A stretch of DNA of 64,000 bases, from assembly GCA_964342825.1 (NCBI GenBank), contig CAYFHO010000011.1:1-64000 (forward strand), in the 5' to 3' direction. Position numbers and translations under genes: made by a program. The notes under the pieces were generated by a model. The model saw nothing but the letters and a program-made list of their open reading frames with translations. It did no database searches and was not told where the DNA came from. The DNA is from AAA164-E04 sp964342825 (GTDB lineage Bacteria > Verrucomicrobiota > Verrucomicrobiia > Limisphaerales > AAA164-E04). This document shows positions 1-9,531 of the stretch, piece after piece (position 1 is the stretch's first letter; each line of letters starts with the position of its first letter).

Positions 1-2262
1 ATCTGTGTTTTCTTCCCTATGGTATTCGTCGAAGGAATGGCGGGGCAGGTCTTTGGGGATCTAGGTTTGACTGTGGTCACTTCCTTGATGGCATCCCTTG
101 TTGTAGCCGTTTTATTTATTCCCATGCTGGCGAGTCGAGGTGGATTGAAATTGAAAGCAAATGATACATTGAATCTCAATCCATTGTCAGGCGCAGATGG
201 GAGGTTTAATCCAGCAGGATATTTAGTGAAGGTCCTCTTTCCGGTTGTGTTAATGACGATTGGGATGGTTGGTGTGACGGCCTTGACTGCATATGTGGTC
301 AGATGGATCAGCCCGGATCAAGATCCAAAGTCTGCCATCGACTACGCAGCACTGGCTCTTTCGACCGTTAAATGGTGCGCTGGTATTTGTCTGATACCAC
401 TTTTGGTTGGACTTTGTAAGACCAGGTTGAGATCGGACGAGACCAATGACGTAGGCATCTCGGATATTTGGAGTTCCATTGGGACCTTCATCCATTTGAC
501 CAAGCGTCGCGGGTTTTGGTTTTTTATTCTCATTCCCTATCATTTGATAAGGTTGCCTCTTGCTTTGGCACTGGAGACTCTTGCTTTCAGTATTTCTTGG
601 ACTATCCGATTGCTTTCCGGGGTGAGTTTACTTCTCTTCCGTTTTATTAGCTGGTTCAAGGGGTTATTCGCTCAACGTCATCACGATTCAAATCATGATT
701 CCGTTCATGGATTTTATCCTAACCTGCTGCGTCGTGCGTTGGATCATCCACCCTTTGTCATGTGTTTGGCCGTTGCTTGTGTTGCGCTTACCTGGTTCTT
801 GGGACGTACCTTGCAATCAGAGCTGCTTCCCGAAGTGCACCAGAGTGAGTTTACATTTGAAGTTGCCCTGCCTGTTGGTACTCCACTCAGCGAAACCATT
901 TCCAGATTGGGAGGAGTTGAGAATTTGATTTTAGATCAAAAGGATTCTCTGGGTATTGAAACCTTATTGGTGATGTATGGATTTGATGCCGCGAACATGA
1001 AAAGCGCGGATGAAGGCGAACATTCAGCCAAGTTTAAGATTTTATTGAAAAATAGTGACCACCCAAAAGAAACAGAGGATCAGGTTATCGGCGTGGTTCG
1101 GTCTCTTTTTGAGCAGGTGCCCGATGTCAATATACGTGTCACGCGTCCGGTATTATTCAGTTCGAAGAAACCTGTGGTGATCCAAATCAATGGTGAAGAT
1201 TTGGAGGAATTAAAAAAATTCTCGGATGACGCCACTCTGCTTTTAAACAGATCGCCGGAATTAGCCGATGTTGAACCCACACTTAAAAGTGGGGCACCGG
1301 AGTTGCAAATATCTTATGACCGACATCAGATGATGCGTCATGGATTGACTATTCAAGCGGTTGCCAATCAAGTGCGCGATATGGTCAAAGGTTCGGAAGC
1401 CACTCGGCTTAATCGAAAGGATCGTCGGGTCCCAATTGTAGTCAGGATTTCAGAAGAAGATCGCGAAGAAGTTGCGGATGTCAGTAAACTCATCATCAAT
1501 CCCGGACGTTCAACCCCAATACCACTGAGTGCAGTTGCAGATGTGACTGTTGGGGAGGGGCCCAGTGAAATTAGGAGAATAGACGGCAAACGGGTTGCGC
1601 TAGTGCAAGCGAATATTGGAGGTGGTTCCTTAGGCGCTGCCGTGGATGCTGCTAAATCCATACTATCAGCCGGAATGGAATGGCCCGATTATATGGATTT
1701 TTTGATCACTGGCCAGAATCAGGAATGGGAGCGAAGCCAGAACAGTCTCTATCTTGCCCTGGCTTTGAGTATCTTCCTGGTTTACGTCATCATGGCTTCA
1801 CAATTTGAATCCTTGATTCAACCTTTTATCATCATGTTTACCATTCCGATGGCCTTTGTGGGTACGGTTATTGGTTTGAAATTACTTGGAATGAATCTGT
1901 CCGTGGTGGTGTTTCTCGGCTTAATCATGCTGGCGGGAATCGTGGTTAACAATGCGATTGTATTGGTGGATTACACCAATACCCTTCGTCGACGAGGCCT
2001 TGTCCTAAAGGAAGCTATTGTGAAGGCTTGTCATGTGCGACTGCGGCCTATTTTGATGACGACAGCAACCACTGTTTTGGGACTTTTCCCAATGGCTCTT
2101 GGACTTGGAGATGGTGCTGAAATCAGAACTCCGATGGCCATCACAGTGATCTGTGGTTTGATGACCTCCACTTTGCTTACACTTTTGATTATTCCGACCA
2201 TCTACTATTTGTTGGCAAATTTTGGTGAGCGATATTTCCAAACAATGGAGGATTCCGAATGA
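1..2262 (+). CDS. RND-family efflux permease, C-terminal part (5' end outside window)
   Basis: This is an inner-membrane RND (AcrB/HAE-type) proton-driven exporter subunit. The reading frame is open from base 1, and the residues before the first ATG at 19 (ICVFFP) match the usual RND segment before TM5, so the gene starts upstream of the window. Visible parts are the TM5-TM6 region, the second porter loop (from about residue 270 of the 747 seen) and the last TM block with VNNAIVLVDYTN. The TM6-TM7 linker is unusual: about 200 residues (roughly 40-245) with several extra hydrophobic stretches, where RND proteins normally have a short loop. The gene overlaps the next RND gene by 4 bases (ATGA), so the two are probably translationally coupled and may form a heteromeric pump like MdtB/MdtC. 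The substrate is unknown. The family call is secure. Confidence 0.9.
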   Translation: MCVFFPMVFVEGMAGQVFGDLGLTVVTSLMASLVVAVLFIPMLASRGGLKLKANDTLNLNPLSGADGRFNPAGYLVKVLFPVVLMTIGMVGVTALTAYVVRWISPDQDPKSAIDYAALALSTVKWCAGICLIPLLVGLCKTRLRSDETNDVGISDIWSSIGTFIHLTKRRGFWFFILIPYHLIRLPLALALETLAFSISWTIRLLSGVSLLLFRFISWFKGLFAQRHHDSNHDSVHGFYPNLLRRALDHPPFVMCLAVACVALTWFLGRTLQSELLPEVHQSEFTFEVALPVGTPLSETISRLGGVENLILDQKDSLGIETLLVMYGFDAANMKSADEGEHSAKFKILLKNSDHPKETEDQVIGVVRSLFEQVPDVNIRVTRPVLFSSKKPVVIQINGEDLEELKKFSDDATLLLNRSPELADVEPTLKSGAPELQISYDRHQMMRHGLTIQAVANQVRDMVKGSEATRLNRKDRRVPIVVRISEEDREEVADVSKLIINPGRSTPIPLSAVADVTVGEGPSEIRRIDGKRVALVQANIGGGSLGAAVDAAKSILSAGMEWPDYMDFLITGQNQEWERSQNSLYLALALSIFLVYVIMASQFESLIQPFIIMFTIPMAFVGTVIGLKLLGMNLSVVVFLGLIMLAGIVVNNAIVLVDYTNTLRRRGLVLKEAIVKACHVRLRPILMTTATTVLGLFPMALGLGDGAEIRTPMAITVICGLMTSTLLTLLIIPTIYYLLANFGERYFQTMEDSE

Positions 2263-5200
2263 TGGACACCCATAACCTGGTAGCTCGAATTGCTCGGTTT
2301 TCCATCCGCCGGCGAGTCACCATGTTTGTCATTTTTCTCACCATTGTGGCGGTGGGTTTTATATCGGCCAGCCGCTTGCCTTTGGAAATGAATCCGCGAG
2401 GCCTGGAGGGTCATTATATTTCGGTAAATGTGCGTTGGGATGTGGGCGTTCCTCCCGAAACAATGGATAAAATCGGGCTGCCATTGGAGGAAGAACTAAG
2501 CACCGTGCGCGGTTTGGATTCAATAACGACCAATGGATTCAAGTGGGGGGCCCGGGTTGAATTAAAGTTTAAACAAGGTACGGACATGGACGTTGCCTAC
2601 CGGGAAGTACGTGATCGAACCGAAAGAGCGCGACCACTTTTCCCTGAAGGAGTGGATGAGCCATACATTTACAAGCATGAGCCTGGGGCCGAACCTGTTG
2701 TTCAATTTCGTATCACTTACGACACCAATCAGGATTATTATGATCTCATTTACAAGTATGTGATCACGCCCATCCAGCGAATCATGGGGGTTGCGGATGT
2801 GGATTTTCGTATTTCGAGACGAGAGATCAAAATTGAAGTGGACAAGGAAAAAGCGGAAGCCTATGGGATCAATATTCGTGAATTGGGGCGTACGCTTCGC
2901 TCAGACAACTTCACTCTGGCCAGTGGCCATGTCATTGATGGTGGAAAAAAATATACTCTCAAATCCAGCAGTGAGTTCAAAACCTTGGACGATATTCGTG
3001 GAATACCTTTGCGTCCCGGGGTTTTTCTAAAGGATATTGCCGCTGTTGTATACGAACCACAGGATTCAGAGATTCTCTATCGTTACGGTTCCCAACCCGC
3101 CAGCGGTATCAGTGTAAAACGGGAGGGAGAAGCCAATACAGTGGCCGTCAGTCGTCAGGTGGAAGAGACCATCAATGAAATTCAAAACAATCCAAAACTA
3201 AAAGGATTCGATTTAAGCATCTACGACAATGAAGGTAAGGATATCCTCAAGAGACTGAATGGACTGATCGATAATGGTCAGCTAGGTGCATTGATGGCAG
3301 CTGCCGTCCTGTTCTTTTTCCTTCGCCAATTTCGTTTGACTTTGATTATCGCGATGGCCATTCCCCTGTGTTTGCTCATCGCATTATCTGCAATGTATTT
3401 TGCCGGTCAGACTCTGAACAGTATGACCATCATGGGCTTGGTTATTTGTGTGGGTTTGCTGGTTGATAACTCGGTGGTGATGGCTGAGAATATTCACCGT
3501 CATCATCAGGAAGGTTTGTCGCGGCTGGATGCTTGTCTCAAAGGTGTGAGTGAGATTGGATTTGCCATCACCATTGCGACGATGACGACGTTGATTGTCT
3601 TCAGTTCCACATTATTGATCGAAGGAGAGATGCGGTTTTATGCCCAGAATATGTCTCTTCCGGTTATCGTTTCGATTGCGGCTTCTCTCGGGACCGCCCT
3701 CATGTTCATACCCCTTTGTGTCTTCCTCACATTGCCGAAAGGAAATCACAATGGGGAATCGCGGAAAATGAACTTTTCTTTGTGGATTGGCCTTAGGTTT
3801 GCGCGAATTTACCAAGCTACCTTCGAGCGGTTGAACCGTCTTTATGGGATGGCTCTTGAGTTCTTTTTGATCCGCCGATTTGATCTTTCACTCATCTTAA
3901 TCCTGTTACTCACCGGATCTTTTTTCATGGGGCAAACCTTAAACTTCGAGAGAAAGAAGTCAGAGGTGATCCGATATGTTCGCATGCACTTCCAATTTCC
4001 CAAGAAGCATACCATGGAGCAACGTTCCGAGTATTTCAGACGTGTGGAACGTATGGCGGAGGACAACAAGGATTATTACGGACTTAAAGGACATGAAGTG
4101 TTGTATGGGAAATGGGTCAACTGGTTTGGTTGTTTTTTTGATCCAGAATCCAGTTCCGAATTAACCCCGCAAGAGGCAGCCGACCAGTTTTTTGAAAACT
4201 TACCAGAAGCCCCCGGAGTGCGTGTTTTCTATCGAGGTAAACAGGGTGGGGAAAAAACAGATGACCACAGCGACAAGCATTACATCCGCATGGTTGGTGA
4301 TGATCCTGAGCAACTGAAGCAGGTAGCGGAAAATATGAAACCTACATTTGAAATGATTCCCGGGGTGGTATCGTTGCTGAGTGAAGACACCGAGGAAAAT
4401 GGTCCAAGCGAACTTGCCTTGATGGTTGACCGTAAAAAAGCGAGTTCACTGGGGGTCAATCCAAGTGTGTTGGCCGGCACGGTGGGCGCTGCGGTGCGGG
4501 GTGAGAATTTGCAGCGATTCAATTACAAGGGATTTCAGATTCCCATGAGATTGTGGTACGAAGAGGAAGATCGCTCCGAACTTGCTGATTTGAACAATTT
4601 TCAAATCCCCACTGAAGATGGACGTGTCAGCACTGTGGGGGCAATGACCCGCACCGCCTTTTTGGACAATGAAGATAATGCCATCAAACGACATAACAAG
4701 AAGGTCACTCATTATTTCGGAGTTAAGCTCAAACCCGGACCTGAGGCCTGGAAAACAAAGAGAGCTATAGAGGAACTTAAAAAACAAATCAACTTACCCG
4801 AAGGAGTGTCATTTGATAAACCGCGTCAAACAGTGGATGACGAAGAACGCAAACAGGGGACCATCATGCTGACTTTGTCCATCATATTTGTTTATATGCT
4901 GATGGCATTTTTCTTTGAAAGCATGCTCATTCCGCTCTCGATCATTCTGACAATTCCCTTGGCTGCAATGGGCGCGATCCTGACTTTAAAATTGTCTGAT
5001 ACATTCATCGACCAGATGGTCTACACCGGAGCAATGTTCCTGGTTGGAATTGTGGTTAACAACGGCATCGTCCTGGTAGATTATACGAATCGATTGCGTC
5101 GGCAGGGAATTGGGCGTTCGGACGCTTTACTCAGGGCAACCAAACATCGGTTCCGCCCCATAATCATGACGGCCATGACGACTATATGTGGCATGATTCC

Positions 5201-5393
5201 ATTGACCTTTGGGAGATCGATGGAAATGGGTGTTAATTTCAAAAGTTTTGGATTGGTATTAATCGGTGGTATGGCGTCTGCAACCCTCTTTACTTTGCTG
5301 GCAGTACCTGTGTTTTATACATTGATAGAAGACGCTCGAGAGCGAGTGACCCAGATCGTGGCCTCGGTATTTGATAGAAAAACAGGAGCTTAA
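2259..5393 (+). CDS. RND-family efflux permease
   Basis: A full-length RND transporter of 1044 aa, the normal size for AcrB-like permeases. The N-terminal TM1 (FVIFLTIVAVGFI) is followed by a porter domain, a TM2-TM6 block containing GLLVDNSVVMAENI, a second porter domain and TM7-TM12 with VNNGIVLVDYTNRLRRQG. In TM4 the second acidic residue of the AcrB proton-relay pair is Asn, and the AcrB Lys940 position in TM10 is also Asn. This is common in some RND subfamilies and suggests a different relay from AcrB. It overlaps the preceding RND gene by 4 bases. No adaptor or outer-membrane factor follows; these may lie upstream of the window. A drug, lipid or metal substrate cannot be assigned. Confidence 0.93.
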   Translation: MMDTHNLVARIARFSIRRRVTMFVIFLTIVAVGFISASRLPLEMNPRGLEGHYISVNVRWDVGVPPETMDKIGLPLEEELSTVRGLDSITTNGFKWGARVELKFKQGTDMDVAYREVRDRTERARPLFPEGVDEPYIYKHEPGAEPVVQFRITYDTNQDYYDLIYKYVITPIQRIMGVADVDFRISRREIKIEVDKEKAEAYGINIRELGRTLRSDNFTLASGHVIDGGKKYTLKSSSEFKTLDDIRGIPLRPGVFLKDIAAVVYEPQDSEILYRYGSQPASGISVKREGEANTVAVSRQVEETINEIQNNPKLKGFDLSIYDNEGKDILKRLNGLIDNGQLGALMAAAVLFFFLRQFRLTLIIAMAIPLCLLIALSAMYFAGQTLNSMTIMGLVICVGLLVDNSVVMAENIHRHHQEGLSRLDACLKGVSEIGFAITIATMTTLIVFSSTLLIEGEMRFYAQNMSLPVIVSIAASLGTALMFIPLCVFLTLPKGNHNGESRKMNFSLWIGLRFARIYQATFERLNRLYGMALEFFLIRRFDLSLILILLLTGSFFMGQTLNFERKKSEVIRYVRMHFQFPKKHTMEQRSEYFRRVERMAEDNKDYYGLKGHEVLYGKWVNWFGCFFDPESSSELTPQEAADQFFENLPEAPGVRVFYRGKQGGEKTDDHSDKHYIRMVGDDPEQLKQVAENMKPTFEMIPGVVSLLSEDTEENGPSELALMVDRKKASSLGVNPSVLAGTVGAAVRGENLQRFNYKGFQIPMRLWYEEEDRSELADLNNFQIPTEDGRVSTVGAMTRTAFLDNEDNAIKRHNKKVTHYFGVKLKPGPEAWKTKRAIEELKKQINLPEGVSFDKPRQTVDDEERKQGTIMLTLSIIFVYMLMAFFFESMLIPLSIILTIPLAAMGAILTLKLSDTFIDQMVYTGAMFLVGIVVNNGIVLVDYTNRLRRQGIGRSDALLRATKHRFRPIIMTAMTTICGMIPLTFGRSMEMGVNFKSFGLVLIGGMASATLFTLLAVPVFYTLIEDARERVTQIVASVFDRKTGA

Positions 5394-5564
5394 AAACTGG
5401 GATCATTTACAGCTAATCACTTTTGTCTTTCTCGATGATTCAAGGCACTACCATCAACTTCGTTTTGTAAGGTGCCGTTCCCGTATGAAACTTCCTTTAT
5501 AAGATTATCTTCTGATTTTTGAGAGTGGTATGTGAATTGCTTTATCAGGTTTCATTATTTTCGA

Positions 5565-5593
5565 TTGTCGTAATTTAGTAATTTTGCTAATAC
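5565..5593 (+). promoter_or_regulatory. possible sigma70-type promoter upstream of the multicopper oxidase
   Basis: In the 260-base AT-rich gap between the RND genes and the oxidase, TTGTCG (5565-5570) and TAATAC (5588-5593) are 17 bases apart. The -35 box is fair and the -10 box poor. The element lies about 60 bases before the oxidase ATG. This is a weak call; nothing else was recognised in the gap. Confidence 0.2.
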
Positions 5594-5653
5594 TAGATCA
5601 CCGCCTGATTGACTTGGTTGATGTTGACAGCTGGTAAAAAAAAAGGAGACCTG

Positions 5654-8600
5654 ATGCATACCAAACAAAAATTGCAGCTTTCGCTGTATCTTTCCATTTC
5701 GCTGACCTGTGTACCTTTCTGTCTGCATTCAGCTGAAAACATTGTAACTGTCAAAACTGGCGGAATTGTTACCCAACATAAAAAGGGTATTAAGCAGTTC
5801 TTTCCACTTTGGGAGAAACACTCGAATCCATATCCATGGCCTGGAGATCCCTCTGCTTTTGGTCCCTTGAGCTATGATGATTTACCTGAGGACTTGCCTC
5901 CTGCAAACTTGGGAGCTTTCGAAGATGGTCCCACACAAACCCCCGCTGATGCAGCGATCAATAATGTTATTTCGGAAGGAGAACAGCAGGAAAACGGTAT
6001 CTTCAACGTGCCGAGTAACGGAGCCCCGAGTCCGCTTTTTGGGGCGGAACCATTCAGTCAACAGATGCTGCGATTCGAGGAATTTGGAACCAAGGCCCTC
6101 GAGTTGAAGGGACGCCGGCCTCAAGGATGGAAGTCGTTGCCAAAACCTGCTGATGCGATAAGCATGCCAGACGGTGACGAACTGGAATCATTTCTCGAAC
6201 AGGATATCTGGCCAAAGCCAACCCGCTTTGCCAATACCCATCAACGCAATCCATGGGAAAGAAATATCGAAGCTCACTTGGGCCGCAAGCTTGGACATCC
6301 TCCAGCAGAAGGGCGTCCACCAGGTTTGGGGTGGTCTCACCAGAGATGGGAGGATTTTAAACCGTCCATCTATTTTCAAACTGCAATGGCCGGAGCTCGA
6401 GTCAATGGTGGATTCCGTGATTCGATGCAATATCACGGCTATACACAAGGTGAGTTTGGTCCCGGGGGTTTGTATCATAACACAGTAGGGCAACCTGGAT
6501 TCGAAGGTTCGACAAGTGGCATAGAAATTCGTTTTCATCCTGACATGCCTGTTCAAGATCCAACAGCCCTTTGGACCTTTGATGGCACTTTGCCACCCAA
6601 ATTGCTTCAGGTTAAATATGGTGAAACAGTGTTGATGCGGCACTACAATACATTACCCATTGATGTATCCGCCAATCGTGGGTTCGGAATTCATACGATT
6701 ACCACTCACGAGCACAACGGACATAATCCAGCCGAGAGTGATGGTTACGCCAATGCATTTTTCTTTCCCGGGCAGTTCTATGATTATCGTTGGCCCATGG
6801 TTTTGGCCGGACATGATACCATCAACACCGATGCAAGTGATCCGATGGCTGGCACTCCTGATGGAAATGGTGGTATCACCCAAATACGAGGTGATTATCG
6901 CGAAACAATGAGCACACACTGGTTCCACGATCACATGTTGGATTTCACTGCGCAGAATGTTTACAAGGGTAACGCTGCGATGATGAATTACTACAGTGCG
7001 CTGGATCGAGGCAATGAAGCAATTGATGATGGAGTGAATTTGAGATTGCCCAGTGGAACGGCTTACGATTGGGGTAATCGCGATTACGATGTGAACTTGC
7101 TGCTAGCCGACAAAGCCTGGGATCGCGAAGGTCAGTTGTGGTTTAATCCTTTTAATCTAAAGGGATTCATTGGAGACGTGATGACCGTCAACTGGCTCTA
7201 CAAGCCCCATTTTGATGTGCGCGCACGTAAATACCGATTCCGAATTCTGAACGGTTCCGTATCCAGATATATGAAGATTGCCCTGGTGAACGAAGCCGGT
7301 GAGCCTGTTCCGTTTCATATGGTCGCCAATGATGGTAATATCATGGAACACTCTGTGCTGTTTGAAAATGGCGAACTCCCCACGATTGGTATCGCTGAAC
7401 GCTACGATATCGTCGTGGATTTCAGTGGTTTTGCCGAAGGTGATAAACTGTATTTCGTCAATATGCTCCAACACAAGAATGGTCAGGCCACGGATGAAGT
7501 CATTTCCCTCGCAGACATTGTCAGTGGTGATTATTCCCCCATGGCGGTTGACGATGATAATGACGGGTTAACCGATCGCTGGGTTAATGGTGATCCCGTT
7601 GTCGGTAAATTTTTGGAATTTAGGGTGCATGCTTATGACGGTGTGGACTTGAGCATGAATCCCGCAGATTATGAAGAAGGCGGGTTGAAGATGATTCCAC
7701 TTCATAGACCCACGGAGGAGGAGCTTGAGACTGCACTGCACCGAACTTTTGAATTTGAACGCCAACCCACCGACGAATCACCCTGGGTGATTGAAACTGA
7801 CGGTGGCAAAGGGTTTACCATGGATCCTCAACGTTTGTCCGCTGCGCCTAGTAAAAACTCGGGTGGGTTGGAAGTTTGGCGTTTATTGAACAGCGGCACG
7901 TGGAGTCATCCCGTCCACATTCATTTTGAAGAGGGCATTATTTTACGTCGCAACGGTGTGGAACCTCCGCCTTGGGAAAAATGGGCCCGTAAAGACGTTT
8001 ACCGTCTTGGACCTCAGTCGGATAGTGGTGATGTGATTGAAATTGCTCTGCGGTTTCGGGAGTTTGCCGGAACCTACATGGAGCACTGTCACAACACACA
8101 GCATGAAGACCATGCGATGCTTCTGCGTTGGGATATTGAACATCCCGGTCAGGTTAAACTCATGCCAACTCCGATTCCATCCTGGGATGGGGTAGGTTAT
8201 GTTGACTCAGTTGCTTTACCGACTGCAAGAACTGGAGACGCCACAGGAGAGTTTGGACCAGACCTTGACAGCCAGGCTGTTGAGATTTGGTTGAAGGGAA
8301 CCGAGATTGAAGAAATTGATCTCGTCAATGTTACTATCGGTGATGCCTTGAATCCGACCGAGGATGAACGTGCTGTTGGTAAAATTCCATTAAAGGTTGG
8401 AGTGAACATCGATTCAGAAGGGAATGAACGCCAGGTATTCTTTGTTCTTCATGACATATCCGATCGGGAAATGGCCGATGAATTTGGTATTGCCTGGGCC
8501 GGTCGCCTTGAAAATACACCGGTAGCAGCAACCTCGGAAGCGACTTACGATGGATTCAGTTGGACCTTTTACGGTGACTTGCCTAATCCGGTAAAACGCG

Positions 8601-9484
8601 TGAATGCTGATTTTCTGGATCTGAATGATCCGGATATGCCTGAACAAAGTGATGAGAATAATTATTCACCTCTCAGGCGTGTGACCATCCACGGAAAGGA
8701 AGTTGTGGTGAACGCCTTTTTCATTCAGTGGGGTGATGAAGACTGGGAACACCTCCGGGTAGATGTCAATTGCAACCCTGAAATTCCTGGCACCTTTCCT
8801 GATGATCCGCCCAACTCAAGTTGTCGCTACAACGGCGTACATTGGGGTGGAGATACCGGACATGTTGTTGAAATTGACACCACATCTGCAGAGCCTTTTG
8901 TCAGGATGAAACTTCATAAATCCTGGACAGAAAATGGAGATTATCTTCCTTATTACATTGTTGTGGATTCATTCCCTGCAGGGCCTGCAAATAATATGGG
9001 TGTGATTTACGTGCCTAAACACAAACACATTGGGAACACAGCAGTGCCGTTGGTTCAATTTCTTCCACCGGAACCTTTATCTGGAGGATATCCTCCCACC
9101 AGTGGTCCCACACCATTCACCGATGGAAATTATATCGTGTATCCAAACCTTCCAGGTGGTGGTCCTCTTGGAGGCCAGATAGGATTGCCTTCTTATTTTA
9201 TGCCCGAGGATGATTACAGTCCTGTATGGCATATTGGGTTTTCCCATTGGATCACTCAAGACCCAAGTGAGGTCAAAGTGGTTAAAGGTTTTGAAGAGTT
9301 AAAAAGACTTCGTGCCGAAGGTAAACTAATGATTCACGAATGGCCGGGAATTAGGGTTTTCGAAAATGATTATGATTTCGATCATCCAGAACCTCCGCAC
9401 GTGGTCAATTGCCCGACTCCGATTACCATCGATACTGCGGTCCATCGAGCCAATAAACTTCTGAAAACGGCCATGGTTCCTTGA
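5654..9484 (+). CDS. very large exported multicopper oxidase (CotA/bilirubin-oxidase-like core)
   Basis: A predicted secreted copper oxidase of 1276 aa, about twice the size of CotA-type laccases. The ATG at 5654 is chosen because GGAG (5645-5648) sits 5 bases upstream and a signal peptide follows (LYLSISLTCVPFCLHSA). Copper-site motifs appear in order: HEHNGH (352-357), HWFHDH (422-427, followed by a CotA-like NVYKGNAA), HPVHIH (752-757) and HCHNTQHEDHAM (811-822). The last supplies the type 1 Cys812, with Met822 as possible axial ligand. There are about 240 residues before the core, an acidic calcium-loop-like stretch near 635-650 (DDDNDGLTDRW), and about 430 unassigned residues after the core. 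A 47-base gap separates it from the SCO/cytochrome/PCuAC gene, which probably supplies its copper or accepts its electrons. Manganese, phenol or metal-ion oxidation are possible; the substrate is not shown. Confidence 0.88.
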   Translation: MHTKQKLQLSLYLSISLTCVPFCLHSAENIVTVKTGGIVTQHKKGIKQFFPLWEKHSNPYPWPGDPSAFGPLSYDDLPEDLPPANLGAFEDGPTQTPADAAINNVISEGEQQENGIFNVPSNGAPSPLFGAEPFSQQMLRFEEFGTKALELKGRRPQGWKSLPKPADAISMPDGDELESFLEQDIWPKPTRFANTHQRNPWERNIEAHLGRKLGHPPAEGRPPGLGWSHQRWEDFKPSIYFQTAMAGARVNGGFRDSMQYHGYTQGEFGPGGLYHNTVGQPGFEGSTSGIEIRFHPDMPVQDPTALWTFDGTLPPKLLQVKYGETVLMRHYNTLPIDVSANRGFGIHTITTHEHNGHNPAESDGYANAFFFPGQFYDYRWPMVLAGHDTINTDASDPMAGTPDGNGGITQIRGDYRETMSTHWFHDHMLDFTAQNVYKGNAAMMNYYSALDRGNEAIDDGVNLRLPSGTAYDWGNRDYDVNLLLADKAWDREGQLWFNPFNLKGFIGDVMTVNWLYKPHFDVRARKYRFRILNGSVSRYMKIALVNEAGEPVPFHMVANDGNIMEHSVLFENGELPTIGIAERYDIVVDFSGFAEGDKLYFVNMLQHKNGQATDEVISLADIVSGDYSPMAVDDDNDGLTDRWVNGDPVVGKFLEFRVHAYDGVDLSMNPADYEEGGLKMIPLHRPTEEELETALHRTFEFERQPTDESPWVIETDGGKGFTMDPQRLSAAPSKNSGGLEVWRLLNSGTWSHPVHIHFEEGIILRRNGVEPPPWEKWARKDVYRLGPQSDSGDVIEIALRFREFAGTYMEHCHNTQHEDHAMLLRWDIEHPGQVKLMPTPIPSWDGVGYVDSVALPTARTGDATGEFGPDLDSQAVEIWLKGTEIEEIDLVNVTIGDALNPTEDERAVGKIPLKVGVNIDSEGNERQVFFVLHDISDREMADEFGIAWAGRLENTPVAATSEATYDGFSWTFYGDLPNPVKRVNADFLDLNDPDMPEQSDENNYSPLRRVTIHGKEVVVNAFFIQWGDEDWEHLRVDVNCNPEIPGTFPDDPPNSSCRYNGVHWGGDTGHVVEIDTTSAEPFVRMKLHKSWTENGDYLPYYIVVDSFPAGPANNMGVIYVPKHKHIGNTAVPLVQFLPPEPLSGGYPPTSGPTPFTDGNYIVYPNLPGGGPLGGQIGLPSYFMPEDDYSPVWHIGFSHWITQDPSEVKVVKGFEELKRLRAEGKLMIHEWPGIRVFENDYDFDHPEPPHVVNCPTPITIDTAVHRANKLLKTAMVP

Positions 9485-9531
9485 ATGGAACAGAGGCCAG
9501 AAATTGATTGAGCAACCAACCTTGTTCCATC

